NCBI RefSeq assembly: GCF_964340395.1
Contig: NC_135552.1
Coordinates: 12,773,194 to 12,837,193 of the forward strand
Source of the DNA: Glandiceps talaboti
Lineage: Eukaryota; Hemichordata; Enteropneusta; Spengelidae
Length of the DNA: 64,000 nucleotides
Reading direction: 5' to 3'
The position numbers were made by a program, and so were the translations under genes. The notes beneath the pieces were generated by a model. That model was not told where the DNA came from. It was given only the letters and a program-made list of their open reading frames with translations, and did not search any database. Below are positions 1 through 14,433 of the stretch, piece after piece (the stretch's first letter is position 1; every line of letters begins with the position of its first letter).

Positions 1-2340
1 ACTGTATTCGGGTGAAATTTATTATGAATTAAGATTGTTTTCGAAAAGCAACTTCAACCCTTTGCAAATGAATCATCAAATTAAGCCTATATATTTATAT
101 TTGTTGCACTTTAAAGTATATGTTTGTAAGCTTACACACTGTCCTTGTACATATTGTATCAATGGCATGCGATTCTCTTGTTATTCACGTGAAAATGAAG
201 TGTATAATGTACTCTAAATTCAGTGAATGTTTGAAGTACTTGGCACAGTTTTCAAGTGTGAGATATTATTGCCCTCCTTGTAACTACATTATTAGCCCAT
301 ATATTTGGTTATCATCAGGCACGCCGGTCTGGCACGACATGCTAGCGAACGACATTATCAAGTTAAATGTGACCCCAACGTTATGTACTAGGGATACGAG
401 GCCACAAACCCCCTCGTGAAGAACACCATACAAATGTACAGGCGACAGGTTTGCATATTTTAGTCTTGAAACTTTGAAAGCAAACACAAAGTTCAATAAA
501 AGGGCGACAAAGGCACTCGATAAAAATATAATTCCGTCGTCCGTTTATGATTATGTGTAGTAAGACTATACACAAGTAGTGCCTATAACTTGAAAAAATT
601 AGCAGTGCCAAAAACTTGGACACAGCGTTTGGCGTCGAATTTTTTCGAACTGCAACGTCCAAGAAATCGATAGAGATCTCCCATTCACACTGAAATCAGA
701 CATATTTGATATTAACCAACAACACTAGAGAAAACAAGAAAACATTAAATAGTGTGATAACCACACCCACCGTGTCTTGTCGAATTACATGTACTACTAT
801 CTATACGTATATCCCACTCTACCACCATGGTACTACCAAACTTCACGACGTGTCAATTTATGGAAAGTCAGCAAATATAACATTACATGCCAAACATTAT
901 TGGAGGAAGATAATAACGACTCATACAGAGATAATTATTCAATAAAGTGTATTAACATCAAATATTTGATGAAGTGTCGATATCGTAAATCAGACCATGG
1001 CAGCCGCATGTTTTAAAAAAAATACAATTATAGAATATTTCTCAGGTTTACAAATTTAATATTCATAGGTCAAGTTTGACAGGCACTGTATACCAGGCTA
1101 CATTAAGTGCCACACGAAGAATGTGCTGTGAATATATCTATCATTATTCCGGGCAGAGTAGGTGCAAAATTGTGATCAATACATTGACCAGTACTAGTGT
1201 TTGAGAAGCAATTTTCTAATCATTTCTATTGATAGTACTCTAAATATAATAGGTCACGTGACAGAGAACATTTTTTTTCAATAATGACTAATTTATCATG
1301 GTGCACACAAAAAACTTGTCTAGATTTGAATAAGGATGGTTGTGATGGTTTTTTTTATTGACACAGATCTAGAACTATTTATTCGAAAGTCGACTGATAC
1401 AATATACGTTTGTACGTGTTATAATGCAAATTCTACGCTAACCCAAGCCGTATCTGTTTCAAGAATATAGACGAGAGTACACCAAACTGCGACCATGCAC
1501 ATCGATCCATTTAAAAATACCCCGAAAGTTTGCCACATATTGATTGCGTACGTGCAAACTTTGTCATTCGTCATTGCGGCGGTCAGCTTTGTCAAATATT
1601 GATACCGTACCATAATAGGATAGTCACTTGTGAGCTAATATTCTATTCCAGGATGATAATATTCTTTTCTAGGATGATCATAACACAAAATAATGACGTC
1701 ATTAGGTATTTACGAATACTCAAAAAATACCGTCACCGGATCATATCAGACCATATCAGACCATATTAGACCATATTTGACATTTGACCTTATTGTTGTT
1801 GCGTAGTTAGGCCAGAGGAACAAAACAGTTACATGAAGCACAGGACTTTGATATTTAGAGATGCGTCGTCCTTTAATATACCATTCGAATTCGCATTCAC
1901 ACTAATCGTTTATCTGATTTCTTCTTAGTTACCGAAGTATTTTGACGAAGAAATACCAAGGTTTATTAGCAGGTCTTTAATGAAGAACGATAGACAGGTC
2001 ATTGTATGATCAGCCGAGATTAAATTGTTCGGTTTAACGATGATCATGATAACATGTACTGCACGGTATGATATGAAGACATGAACAAATAGTGTAATGC
2101 GTAATTTTAGAAACGAAGCCTACGAATGAGTACAACATTCTTTGCAGAGACTTTGAGGGTACATTACTGATTTGAAGTCTTCAATCCAGAGACTTGGATG
2201 CGCGACAATGTCGTTCGCCAGAACGGACTCTAGTCTGTTTGAGTATGTTATTGAGACACAAATAGTCAAATCTCGATTCTCGAGTGTTGTATGAAATGCG
2301 TCGGTATTTAAAAACCTTTTTTCTTTTGCATTGCGGTAAA
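1..2340. other. No recognisable gene
   Basis: I see only short open frames without codon structure, splice pattern or known motif. A small tandem repeat of a 10-bp unit (ATCAGACCAT, about three copies) lies at 1743-1775. Nothing else can be supported. Confidence 0.6.
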
Positions 2341-3889
2341 TGTTTATTGTTGTTGTTGTTGTTGTTGTATGTTGTTGTATTTTATTTATTAACGTGTCCT
2401 ATGTGGACTTAAAGTATACATTTGTTTATATGATCTGGTACAATTGTTCATAACACTTGCCATATCCAGCCCCTTGGGCTTATAAGACACAAATCCAATT
2501 TTTGCAAAATAAATAAATAAATACACAAAGAAAGAAACATTTTTTTTTTCAAGTGTGAGGAGTATATCTTACAAATTATACATTTTCTCCTTTCTCTTAT
2601 TATAAGCATCAAAGATAAAGTTTGCCAACAGGTCAGGTGTTTTGATCATCAATAGTTCAATCTTATCGATAATTTGAAAAGCACTGAAATCTGGGTATAA
2701 AGCACACACTCTACTAAATAAGGTATCTCTTAAAGAATTATACAGACAGCAATCAAAAAGAAAGTGTTTCTCATCTTCAATTTCTGATCCTAAACAAAAA
2801 TTACAGGTTCTATCCTCCACTGGTAGCTGTTGAAATCTACCTGTTTCTATTTTTAAAGGTAAAATGCCAGTTCTAAACTGAGCGAGAATAGAGCGTTTCG
2901 GTCTTGACAATGGTTGCAGTAAATAATTTTCTGTTTCATATTTTTTCTTGAAAGAAACATAAGTTCTTAACTTGGGTTTTCTACACACATCAGTAAACCA
3001 CTTCCTTTCAAAAGTCTCTTTTAACTTACAAGAGGCATCATCCAAATTTAAAGCTTCAAGATTGAAAAACTTATTTTGTAAATTAATATTTCTGAATACA
3101 TTAGCTATGTCATAAGACCAATTCTTGTATCTATCTCTTAAATTGTAATCCCACAAAAAGACAGCTTTAGTGATTCTATCATTTGACATCTTAACCACTC
3201 TATTCCAAAATCTGAGAATATTCAGTTTATGTCTTACATTAGATGAAGTCCAACCCATGTCACCATTTATGGCAAGTTTTGGTGCAAATTTATGCACCCC
3301 AAGAAAATATCTTATTGCTCTATTTTGTAAAGATTCACATTTCATATTATCAACATAACCCCATATCCCAGAGCAATAATCTGCAATTGGTATAACACAA
3401 GAGTCGAATAAAGTGGTAAAAGTGCGAAATCTAAAATCCCTGTATTTGTGTATTTTTGAGATTACAGCTCCTAACGCCCTGCCCGCTGCATCACATAGTG
3501 TACCTGCTGTTACATCAAAATTTAAAAATTCGTCCAGTACAACCCCAAGATATTTGTAACTAGGAACCATAACTAATGCTTTATCGTTGTATTGAAAAAC
3601 AAAATTTGTTCTCTCAATATTTGGACCCCTAAAATGTACAATTTGTGTTTTGGCCTCATTAACGACCATACGCCACTTTTGACACCAGTGGGCGAGTACT
3701 GTGATTGCTCCTTGAAGTTTATCTTCGGAATCTGATACAATCACTATATCATCAGCATAAAGTAGGACACTAATCATCCGATCACCCACTGGAATGCCAA
3801 TGTGAAGGTCATTAATTTCGACTGCTAAATCATTTAAGTATACCGAAAATAAAGTGGGAGAAAGAACATCCCCCTGTCTAACCCCAGAG
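2341..3889 (-). mobile_element. 5'-truncated non-LTR retrotransposon (LINE), copy 1
   Basis: The minus strand carries the C-terminal half of a LINE reverse transcriptase. The open frame runs from the break at 3889 to a stop at 2569. It starts with the RT block SGVRQGDVLSPTLFSVYLND, then the catalytic LLYADD motif, a long connection/thumb region, and a C-terminal zinc-binding pattern CNFC...EKHFLFDC, as in many LINE ORF2 proteins. Endonuclease, 5' UTR and the first RT blocks are missing: in-frame stops appear immediately upstream of the break. Downstream is a ~200-bp 3' UTR with AATAAA-like sequence and a (CAA)n tail, read as (GTT)n at 2346-2370 on the plus strand. The frame is otherwise intact, so insertion looks fairly recent. 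The clade cannot be set by eye. Confidence 0.9.
2569..3889 (-). pseudogene. LINE ORF2 fragment (reverse transcriptase C-terminal half)
   Basis: About 440 residues of open frame encode the RT palm with YADD, the thumb, and the CxxC/HxxxC terminal motif. A methionine at 3789 gives an apparent 406-aa ORF, but this is not a natural start: RT sequence continues in frame upstream of it to the truncation. It is dead as a retrotransposon because it lacks endonuclease and half of RT. Confidence 0.88.
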
Positions 3890-5322
3890 CTTTATTACTG
3901 CAAAATACGGAAAACGGGCTAATAAAAGTACTCTGTCGTTATGGCCAGTCTAATACATTCGTATTACAAGTGGCCTAGTGTTAACTTTTATTACCTGTTT
4001 CCACATGACGTACACTTCCTTATAGGTTTTGTTACTTATAATTAGGATTGCTATAGCAACATGGTCGACTATAAGCTTAATTTGGTGATAATGTACTGGT
4101 TATCCGCTTACCGTACCCGAAAACGAATCACAATACACCTACCTTGCTTGTAGACCTATAGAAACATAAACTTGAATCACGTTGGTAATATTCCTTGGCT
4201 GGTGTGTATCGGCATTTTTAGTTACCTCGAGGTACGTTTTTAATTTCCTTCAAGTTGTTACATCCCGGATTCTTGCAGTCAAGTCTCGATGCTTGGAATC
4301 GCTCTCAGAGCTGAAGTGTTACACGATGTCCGCGTATGATGACAGCAGCTACCTAGTAGTACCTGTAGTGATAACAACACAAGGTTACCGTACTCTCCCC
4401 GAAGTATTAGAGTATATATGAACCTTGTACATCCAGCAGGAAAACAATTTAGTAAAATTCCAAGGACGGAAGCATGTACAATGGGGTAGTCTCCATAGCG
4501 GATTGAACAACGAAGAAAAAATGTATATACGTCGGAGTAAACCGACGTGGCTGTGTTGATTTTTGTGTACGTTGGTCACGAACCGTGTTTTTACTGCTAT
4601 TTGGTGTTGCAAATTTGGTTGGCTTCTCGTTAATAAACCTCGCTAAGATATTTGACTACCTGTAAAAGTCAATTTTATGTTGACACTTAGCAAATAATAG
4701 ACTTTGCCGCGCTAAAACGCACCAGTACGCGTAAAGTGGTCCACTCGCAAAGTTATATGTGCTAACGTGGAACAAGCACCCGCCTGGTAGCTCAGGAACT
4801 CTATGAATATTTCGGGTACGTGAAATTCACCTCACGCGACAATACATTTTACAATAATGAACTGTTCGCTACTGCTCTTTTACGGGGACGCCGAACACAA
4901 TCGTTCCGGACCACTCACCCACTTCAATTGAATTATAGCTGTTGAAATTAAACGGTGCTGTGAATGGAAACTGTCAGGATCACCCAGCAACTATTATTTG
5001 CCCGTTGTTGTCAAAGTTCGCTTAGCTCCTTAAGATGAATAAAAAGGTTCTATGGCAGAAATTTACACAATCCACAAGATTAATGACCGTCTTTGCCCTT
5101 TCATACGTGGACTTTTGACAGGGAAAAAATCATTTGAAGGTAATAGAGCGAATAAACCCAGTTGCGATTCTCATGTACATGTAGTTAAAAAGAAGGAGAA
5201 AATCACTATGCCGAAGATTAAGTTATAGTCTATTTATCAACAAAAGTGAATATAATGAAACCATTCAAAAGACGAAACATTTTAACGACACTTTCCGAAC
5301 TTCATCTACACTAGTATAAAAG
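2855..5322. repeat. 2470-bp tandem duplication, unit 1
   Basis: This block recurs at +2470 with no difference found at the places compared; the encoded RT peptides and three short ORFs are identical between copies. It contains 1035 bp of the LINE (2855-3889) and about 1430 bp of unrelated DNA. The boundary carries short AAAGGTAAA-like homology. Confidence 0.95.
3890..5322. other. Non-LINE part of duplicated unit 1, no recognised gene
   Basis: This is the sequence upstream of the LINE truncation point. Only short ORFs (at most 79 aa) without recognisable motifs are present, and I see no terminal repeats. It is either the genomic target of the LINE or a separate uncharacterised element. Confidence 0.5.
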
Positions 5323-5324
5323 GT

Positions 5325-6359
5325 AAAGGTAAAATGCCAGTTCTAAACTGAGCGAGAATAGAGCGTTTCGGTCTTGACAATGGTTGCAGTAAATAATTTT
5401 CTGTTTCATATTTTTTCTTGAAAGAAACATAAGTTCTTAACTTGGGTTTTCTACACACATCAGTAAACCACTTCCTTTCAAAAGTCTCTTTTAACTTACA
5501 AGAGGCATCATCCAAATTTAAAGCTTCAAGATTGAAAAACTTATTTTGTAAATTAATATTTCTGAATACATTAGCTATGTCATAAGACCAATTCTTGTAT
5601 CTATCTCTTAAATTGTAATCCCACAAAAAGACAGCTTTAGTGATTCTATCATTTGACATCTTAACCACTCTATTCCAAAATCTGAGAATATTCAGTTTAT
5701 GTCTTACATTAGATGAAGTCCAACCCATGTCACCATTTATGGCAAGTTTTGGTGCAAATTTATGCACCCCAAGAAAATATCTTATTGCTCTATTTTGTAA
5801 AGATTCACATTTCATATTATCAACATAACCCCATATCCCAGAGCAATAATCTGCAATTGGTATAACACAAGAGTCGAATAAAGTGGTAAAAGTGCGAAAT
5901 CTAAAATCCCTGTATTTGTGTATTTTTGAGATTACAGCTCCTAACGCCCTGCCCGCTGCATCACATAGTGTACCTGCTGTTACATCAAAATTTAAAAATT
6001 CGTCCAGTACAACCCCAAGATATTTGTAACTAGGAACCATAACTAATGCTTTATCGTTGTATTGAAAAACAAAATTTGTTCTCTCAATATTTGGACCCCT
6101 AAAATGTACAATTTGTGTTTTGGCCTCATTAACGACCATACGCCACTTTTGACACCAGTGGGCGAGTACTGTGATTGCTCCTTGAAGTTTATCTTCGGAA
6201 TCTGATACAATCACTATATCATCAGCATAAAGTAGGACACTAATCATCCGATCACCCACTGGAATGCCAATGTGAAGGTCATTAATTTCGACTGCTAAAT
6301 CATTTAAGTATACCGAAAATAAAGTGGGAGAAAGAACATCCCCCTGTCTAACCCCAGAG
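5325..6359 (-). pseudogene. LINE reverse-transcriptase fragment, copy 2
   Basis: Identical to the copy-1 RT from the SGVRQGD block through the thumb, but truncated at both ends. It lacks the C-terminal zinc motif, 3' UTR and tail because the duplication boundary falls inside the ORF. The 317-aa ORF ends in four junction-encoded residues. Confidence 0.9.
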
Positions 6360-7792
6360 CTTTATTACTGCAAAATACGGAAAACGGGCTAATAAAAGTA
6401 CTCTGTCGTTATGGCCAGTCTAATACATTCGTATTACAAGTGGCCTAGTGTTAACTTTTATTACCTGTTTCCACATGACGTACACTTCCTTATAGGTTTT
6501 GTTACTTATAATTAGGATTGCTATAGCAACATGGTCGACTATAAGCTTAATTTGGTGATAATGTACTGGTTATCCGCTTACCGTACCCGAAAACGAATCA
6601 CAATACACCTACCTTGCTTGTAGACCTATAGAAACATAAACTTGAATCACGTTGGTAATATTCCTTGGCTGGTGTGTATCGGCATTTTTAGTTACCTCGA
6701 GGTACGTTTTTAATTTCCTTCAAGTTGTTACATCCCGGATTCTTGCAGTCAAGTCTCGATGCTTGGAATCGCTCTCAGAGCTGAAGTGTTACACGATGTC
6801 CGCGTATGATGACAGCAGCTACCTAGTAGTACCTGTAGTGATAACAACACAAGGTTACCGTACTCTCCCCGAAGTATTAGAGTATATATGAACCTTGTAC
6901 ATCCAGCAGGAAAACAATTTAGTAAAATTCCAAGGACGGAAGCATGTACAATGGGGTAGTCTCCATAGCGGATTGAACAACGAAGAAAAAATGTATATAC
7001 GTCGGAGTAAACCGACGTGGCTGTGTTGATTTTTGTGTACGTTGGTCACGAACCGTGTTTTTACTGCTATTTGGTGTTGCAAATTTGGTTGGCTTCTCGT
7101 TAATAAACCTCGCTAAGATATTTGACTACCTGTAAAAGTCAATTTTATGTTGACACTTAGCAAATAATAGACTTTGCCGCGCTAAAACGCACCAGTACGC
7201 GTAAAGTGGTCCACTCGCAAAGTTATATGTGCTAACGTGGAACAAGCACCCGCCTGGTAGCTCAGGAACTCTATGAATATTTCGGGTACGTGAAATTCAC
7301 CTCACGCGACAATACATTTTACAATAATGAACTGTTCGCTACTGCTCTTTTACGGGGACGCCGAACACAATCGTTCCGGACCACTCACCCACTTCAATTG
7401 AATTATAGCTGTTGAAATTAAACGGTGCTGTGAATGGAAACTGTCAGGATCACCCAGCAACTATTATTTGCCCGTTGTTGTCAAAGTTCGCTTAGCTCCT
7501 TAAGATGAATAAAAAGGTTCTATGGCAGAAATTTACACAATCCACAAGATTAATGACCGTCTTTGCCCTTTCATACGTGGACTTTTGACAGGGAAAAAAT
7601 CATTTGAAGGTAATAGAGCGAATAAACCCAGTTGCGATTCTCATGTACATGTAGTTAAAAAGAAGGAGAAAATCACTATGCCGAAGATTAAGTTATAGTC
7701 TATTTATCAACAAAAGTGAATATAATGAAACCATTCAAAAGACGAAACATTTTAACGACACTTTCCGAACTTCATCTACACTAGTATAAAAG
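6360..7792. other. Non-LINE part of duplicated unit 2, no recognised gene
   Basis: Same content as 3890-5322; nothing recognisable beyond the duplication itself. Confidence 0.5.
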
Positions 7793-10700
7793 AATTTAAC
7801 CCCGTCGAACTTTGGGTTGGTCCAAACATTTGAAATTTACCACCTGGTTTAGGTTCAGCCCAATGAACACGTGATATTTTGGCATGGGAAGATATGATTA
7901 TAGAGGGCGCACATTTGCTGTTTGTTTGGGATTTGACATTGGGTTAAAATGTGTAAACTTCAATTGTCAATTTGGTCATGTGAAGTGGTGAGAGTACTGT
8001 GTGTGTGTCACTGTAACCTTACGTTTTACACGAAACCACCTTCCCTGTACTATTCTCACAACATCGGTGATTTTTTAAAGGAATGCCACGTTATATTCCT
8101 GAAAATATTTGATCTAAAGTTATAAGAAAGTATCATCCAAGCACATACTGTGGTTAATATCACCATCTTTTCTTCATTTATCCAGATTATGGCTTTCAAT
8201 TTACAGTTCTGGTTTCTAGACAATTCACATTTTAAAAACAACATATTATCATTTTGGTCTGTCAAAGGGATGTAATTGGCATTGCTAAAATCACTGGCTT
8301 CTTGGCAATGACGCACTTCAAAAGTGAAAACTATAAAACGTTTATGGTCAACAATAATATTTTCATTATACTAGATGCTGCTGGACGATAGAGGGGGCTG
8401 TCACTAACAAGTAGAGAATCCATACCCAATTTCGGACATGAAGAGTCGCAAATCTTTTCAGATAGGACATGAACATAATGGACACCCCATTTCAGACAGT
8501 GCAAACTGATGTTATAATATAGTTCACAAGATTCCTTTGGGAAGCACATACTTATAATAGCCCCTACCCGCCATCACTGTAATGTCAGCTTGCACTACTT
8601 TTTTCCCCTTCAGTTTCTCTGTAAGTAATATGAATCAAGGAAAACAGCTCACAAATTTGACTTTTTAAGTATGGCTGAATCTAGCATAAATTCATCAAGA
8701 TCCGTAATGGATGTTTTAGCTGGAGAATTTCTTTTTTATCATCTTTACGGCACACACACCTTTCCTAAAAAGAGAAGAAATTGCTTTGGAGCAGTCGACA
8801 TTCCTCTAATCTCCTGGGGCTCTGGATGAACGTGAATTGAACCCTGGGAAACAGGTAACCGCTGTCACATTAGCTTTTACTTGTCCTACAGCTCAAGTTT
8901 GCAACCATTTTAGTGATATATGAGAGACCAAATTTTGCATGTTGTGATAGACTTTGATTATTCCACTTTAAATCTTTCTAAACACAGACACACTGACTTC
9001 AATCACCATATGATATTTGTAGTACTTGAAATTTATTCACTTGAAAAAAAAAATTGCTTCAAGTTCAAGTTGTTCTTCTATACATCATAAGGGAAAAAAG
9101 AGCCAGCATTAAAAACTTCCTAGCTGGTTTTAATTTGAAATGACAAGATACAACATTGCTTCTCAATGACATGTCACAGCAGATAATTAGGTTACATCTT
9201 GTGTTGTAGTATAGACACCATGACATGATTTAGACAATGTCTATTTACACTACTCTATCATATAAAACTAGGTGGGGAGTTTGTAGATAAGGCAAGAAAC
9301 TATGTACTTTTCACTCATCATAAAACAGCAACGGCAGCCATAACCCTTGGCATTTTTAATTTGCTAGTACATGTGCACAAGGCTGGTGAGGGTGGGAGTT
9401 ACACCACGTATCTTACAATTTAAGCTAGTGCACGCATGATTGCCTGGAGACCTAATACAAGTATCCTTTTTTACACAACACAAAGTAGGTCTAGAGAATC
9501 AATTACATTTCACATTACTTTTTTTTGGTGTGAGCTAGTGCTAGATTGTATAATGTACCATGTCAGGGCATCCTCCCTCCCTGTTGGCCTAGCCCTCACA
9601 CTTACCAGAAGGCTGGCAATGGTGGGGTGACATAGCATATCTTAAAAGTGTATGCATGATTGCCTGGAGATCTACCAATATCCTTTTTACACAACAGATG
9701 AAAGGTAAGTCTAGATAGCATCTAAAATCTCTTGTAACGATTCTGTAATAGTTGACATAAACAAAATACAGACACTGATATATACAAAATAACATTTGTT
9801 TTATCTGGCTTTGGATATGTGGTAGTGATGTTTACTTGTTGTACAGCGAGTTAAAATGTACCATTCTATATGAATGCGTCTTCACATTTCATTTCTAATG
9901 AAAATCACTCAAAATATAAAAACACTGCCCTGCCTAATGGACTCTTTAAATCTTCCACATTGCCATTGTGAAGATAACTGTAAATCTCTGTGAATTTAAC
10001 ATTTGTATATACATCTATAGGAATCAGCTTGTATTTGAAAATCACACCGGTAATGGGGAGATGAACACTGAATCCACACCAATGCCTGTAAAACAGACTA
10101 ACATGAAAAGGTACTGGATGTGACATAGATCTCTTAAAAGTGAGTACATGTACTCTTAAAGGCTTACCAGGGGGTGTAAAAGGACCCCCTAACACTGTGG
10201 GGTTTATTGTCTAATTTGAATATTCATACTAAATTTCAAGTGTTGTATGTTATATAGGGATGCACAACAAATGAAAATAGCATACAGTTGTAACTACTGT
10301 GGCTTTATGCCTAACACTGCTGAGTATTTGTGTCCGATGTCAATAATTTTTATAGAAGAATTATGCCTTATATTGATGGCCATACATACATGCAAAGTTA
10401 CACCAACGAAAAAAATGTCCAAGTTCACTGCCAAATGTTGATTCTTATTCAAAACTCTTTTGAATTCAATCAGTTTTCCTACCGATAACTTATCAGTAGA
10501 TTAAAGAACACTTTTCAAAGATACAACAACACTCATGAGTAAAAGCAAACACTGAGGTGTTGGCAGCATACATATTATTTTTATACATGACACAGACAAT
10601 GCTAGCTCTGTCTACGCTTGCATTGACTACTGGTTCTTCTCTTTACTAACTATAATGTATGTATACATATATACAGTTGAAAGTCATTGTACGCAGTGTG

Positions 10701-11624
10701 ACTATGAATCAAAGATACAGGGACAGATAACTTTGACCTGGTAATACTGGTCACTTCATTCTTCCTGCGCCACTATAATATATACTGCTAAATTTTGCTT
10801 CACTACAGATTGTATACCTTCATATATACTTCATGTATATATTGTATACCTTGAAGACGTCCTAAATGACTACACTGTTCCCTGACAGTCAAGCAATCTC
10901 CATTTGATTAGTATACCCCCTAATCCTGAACCTGTCTATACTGACAGGATAAGTCACTCTGCAACAGTCATTCTACATCTGGTGTGACCATTACAAAAGT
11001 CAACTTATCCCACGAGTAGACTGGCTACCTACAACTATACACCCTACATGTGTGAGGTCTCTACCTGTATACACTGTATATACAAGGATATGGCCATAAA
11101 CTCATGTATAGACTAGACTAGTCTACAAGCTTTCCATGTCTTCCAATCTCAAAATCTTTCTTCAAGAGAATGAAAGCCATGGATAGTCTCTAGACTATGT
11201 ATGGACGCACACATATACACATTCTACAGTTACTCCTAAGAGAGTACACTGCACATAATGCCTCATAGAACAAGCAATCACATTGTGATCTTATCTTCAT
11301 CCTGAAAACCTCAACAGAACATAAAGTACAAGACGTTATAATCCTACAAATTTAGATTTTGGAACTTCTACATGAAGGTTCCAAGGTTGTGTTGTTGGTT
11401 TGTAAAGTGTCAACACATCAGTTACACTATTCATATCATGTAAACATAGTAATTATTGAAACTATCTCAGTAATATTTCAGTTTGCAGTCCACAAAGAAT
11501 GCTGGCACAAGAACTCATATCAAGGAAGACTAATAAAAAGTGAATTCACAGTCCAACAGCCATATTGGAAGCCATACAAGTTCAAAGGTCAATATGACAT
11601 GCAGCAAAATTTTTAAACTTAGAG

Positions 11625-11738
11625 TAGACTGTAACTTGTGTAAGATACGTTGTCATTTCGCCCTCACGGGCCTGCTCTATCCTGAGAGCGGTTGACCAAT
11701 GTGTGAGGGCGCCCCGTCACAGTGTACCTTACAGACTA
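11625..11738. mobile_element. MITE family C (AGTCTGTAAGGTA termini)
   Basis: A small palindromic element: TAGACTGTAA...CGCCCTCAC near one end and GTGAGGGCG...TTACAGACTA at the other. Related copies lie at 52712-52794, 54063-54193 and 61997-62081; weaker partial matches occur near 9378-9420 and 9560-9650. No coding capacity. Confidence 0.65.
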
Positions 11739-14069
11739 GCAGAGGTGGGCCAAATTGTAAATGGCCCTAATATTAAGGGCATATTTTTTAAAACTTTTTT
11801 TTACAAGTATTTCAGTTTTCAGTTCTTTCTCACAGTGGGGGAAGGCAACAACAGTATACATATAAAGGCTCCAAACAAGCCTATCAATAAATCCAACAAA
11901 CAAAAAGACATATTTCTGCATATATGCAATCCATGACTCATGAAACACACACAAAAAAGAAACATATCATATGTAAACAAAACTCAGTCTTGAAAAAGTA
12001 AATGTCAATTTGACCTCAGTATGGCTATGAATACATGTCACTAATCCACAAATCAAGTACATAAAATTGTTTAACAAGATCTGCGACATTTTTTTTTTGG
12101 ATAGATTTTGATTTCTATCTTTACATTCCATAAAACGTATTTCAGACTTAAGAATATGCTCGGAACAGGTCAGACTACAGTAGCAACTTGGCACAAAGGC
12201 AAACCAAAGAATAACACGGCATTATGATCTGTACAGTACTGACTACAACGTTATGTTCAATCATCTTTACATTCCAGGAAGGGGTCCTTTATTGTTAACA
12301 CTACATCTCTCATCTCTCGAAAAAAATGAAAAAAAAACCCCAAAACGCTGGCCAACATTATGATAGAACTTGTATGACGAATCAACATAGCATGCTATTA
12401 CTTTTGGTAATAGATATAACAACTTGTGGACAAACTAGACTGTAAGATATATCATGTCACTCTGCCCTTAACAGTTGTGAAAGGGTTTGGCTTGATGCAT
12501 GATGTGGCACAAGACATGGCATACCAGACTAAATCTACACCTGTTCTTTTGATAGTAAAGTGGCATAACCACATTAGGGATAGTTAAGAGTCATGCACAG
12601 CATTCAAGCATAAAAGGACATATAATGCCAATTTCTTATATTTTGTATGTTTTCTCAGCCATACTAAGACAGTAATAGACAATAACAACATACAATGAAA
12701 GGAATACATGAACATTTTAATGTACGTATGGTCATATAATCTAGCGTTTGCATACATAATGCAATACACGTATACTTAATCACTGCACCACAATACAAAT
12801 CCTACATATGGGTATTGTTGTTAGTAAAAAATAACAATGTATGTATTACTAATAACGATGCTCACTGGCCAACTAGCTTTCCAAACAGATTTTGCAATTT
12901 GGCTATTCTGGAATTTTACTACATACAGAAAACAAATACATTATGGAACCGAGTTCTGCTCAGTCTACAATTATCTGGGATACTGTCAATTCATTTCATC
13001 AACTAATCAAGCAGTGAGTAAGATTGAACTTTTTTTTTTAAAACTCTGACAATCAATACTGACACCCTCAATCCTAAAACAGTAGATACAAGTACATTGT
13101 TATCTTGCCATAAGTTTTAAATATTTGTCGTTGAGGGCGCTCTTTTAATAACTCCTAAGCCCACTGAACATAATCTGTATATTGGTGTGGTGAATATCCA
13201 CAAACTACCACTTTGATGTTCGATGCAAGTAAGACTGCTTGTGATCTAATTTACATATTCATGATGATCACTGTAGTCATAACAACCCTGTCAATCAAAT
13301 GTAATCAGTAGTGTACAGAGAGATTAAACGAGTGCCTACAATTACAATTTTTTTTCAGTCAAAGAATTGCCCACGTTGGGATAATAAAGATATATTGTAT
13401 TATATTGTATTGTGTTGTCTATTGTTTAGGGTAGATTTGGTGGACACATAGGATGGGTACAGTTTTCTAAACCTGGGTGCAAAAAAGTAACAAATCTTGC
13501 AATAAAGAATGAGTACATTAGTAAAGTTCTGTAAATTACATGTCTTCATGGCAGTGTAGTTCTTTGGAGTATAAGTGACTGGTTTCCATCCAAAAGAACC
13601 TCAGGGTGGGCATACCGTGCTCCCCGGCATTTCTACTCCCTGTGGGCTCTGATGATGAACTCAAAAAGTGCATTTATTGCTGCATAATGTAATGTAAGCA
13701 CATGACGATAACGGTGTCCCAAAATCGTTGTGTCAAATTGGTTTAAAAAAGTACAACACCAGCACAGCAGAGATAATCATAATACCTTTTAGGTGAATAA
13801 AATTTTTTTTTAAATTTTCAACAATAAATAAACTTTATAAAGTGTATTACTTCATCACCAGCATAGTGTGATGTACATGCAGGTCTGTGTATATGTATAC
13901 CGTATTCTAAGAAAGTTCATACTGAGTTGAGATTCAAAATGGTTTCCATTTTGTTGTCTTTTCACAATACCTTAAAATTAAAGCTCAAATAATCTCTATT
14001 TTTTTTCTTGATTTCCAAGCCATATTTATAGGAAATAACATGAGTACACCAAGTACGTACGTATATATG

Positions 14070-14252
14070 TATGTATGTATGTAAGTACGTATGTATATGT
14101 GTGCACATACATACATACGCATGTATATATATATGTGTGTATGTGTGTGTATGTATGTATGTATGTATGTATGTATGTATGTATGTATGTATGTATGTAT
14201 GTATGTATGTATGTATGTATGTGAGTGTATGTATGTATGTATGTATGTATGT
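14070..14252. repeat. (ATGT)n microsatellite
   Basis: Long tetranucleotide run with small interruptions. Long open frames here on both strands (runs of the type MYVCMYVC or HTYIHTYI) are simple-repeat artefacts. Confidence 0.97.
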
Positions 14253-14256
14253 GTAA

Positions 14257-14433
14257 CACTGTGTGTGTGTGTGTCCTCTAAGCCAATATGATGTGCCACT
14301 GACGCACACAATTTCTGGTGACACACTAAAATTTGGTGTTCCCCTATATCTTACTATGTGGTGACTCACAAGAAATCCCAGTTTTTCTCATTTTGACTCA
14401 CAACAACAATATTTGGCTATCGTTAGAGGGCAC

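Larger units (their letters stand above)
5325..7792. repeat. 2470-bp tandem duplication, unit 2
   Basis: Second copy of the 2855-5322 unit, same orientation. The left junction breaks the LINE after the sequence encoding GILPL; the right junction (CTAGTATAAAAG) continues into unrelated DNA at 7793. Two bases (GT) separate the units. Confidence 0.95.

Noticed and set aside
4700-4830. Possible tRNA-like stretch (CGCCTGGTAGCTCAGGAAC)
   Set aside because: Only a D-arm-like word; no matching acceptor or T arm could be folded.
2855-7792. Two copies interpreted as LTRs of an LTR retrotransposon
   Set aside because: The copies are directly adjacent, carry LINE reverse transcriptase on the minus strand, and have no LTR-type ends; a tandem duplication explains them.
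9905-10195. 96-residue minus-strand frame
   Set aside because: No domain, no splice structure and no repeat signature; expected by chance in this much sequence.
13962-14369. Long overlapping open frames rich in HTYI / MYVC on both strands
   Set aside because: They are translations of the (ATGT)n microsatellite; no unique coding sequence.
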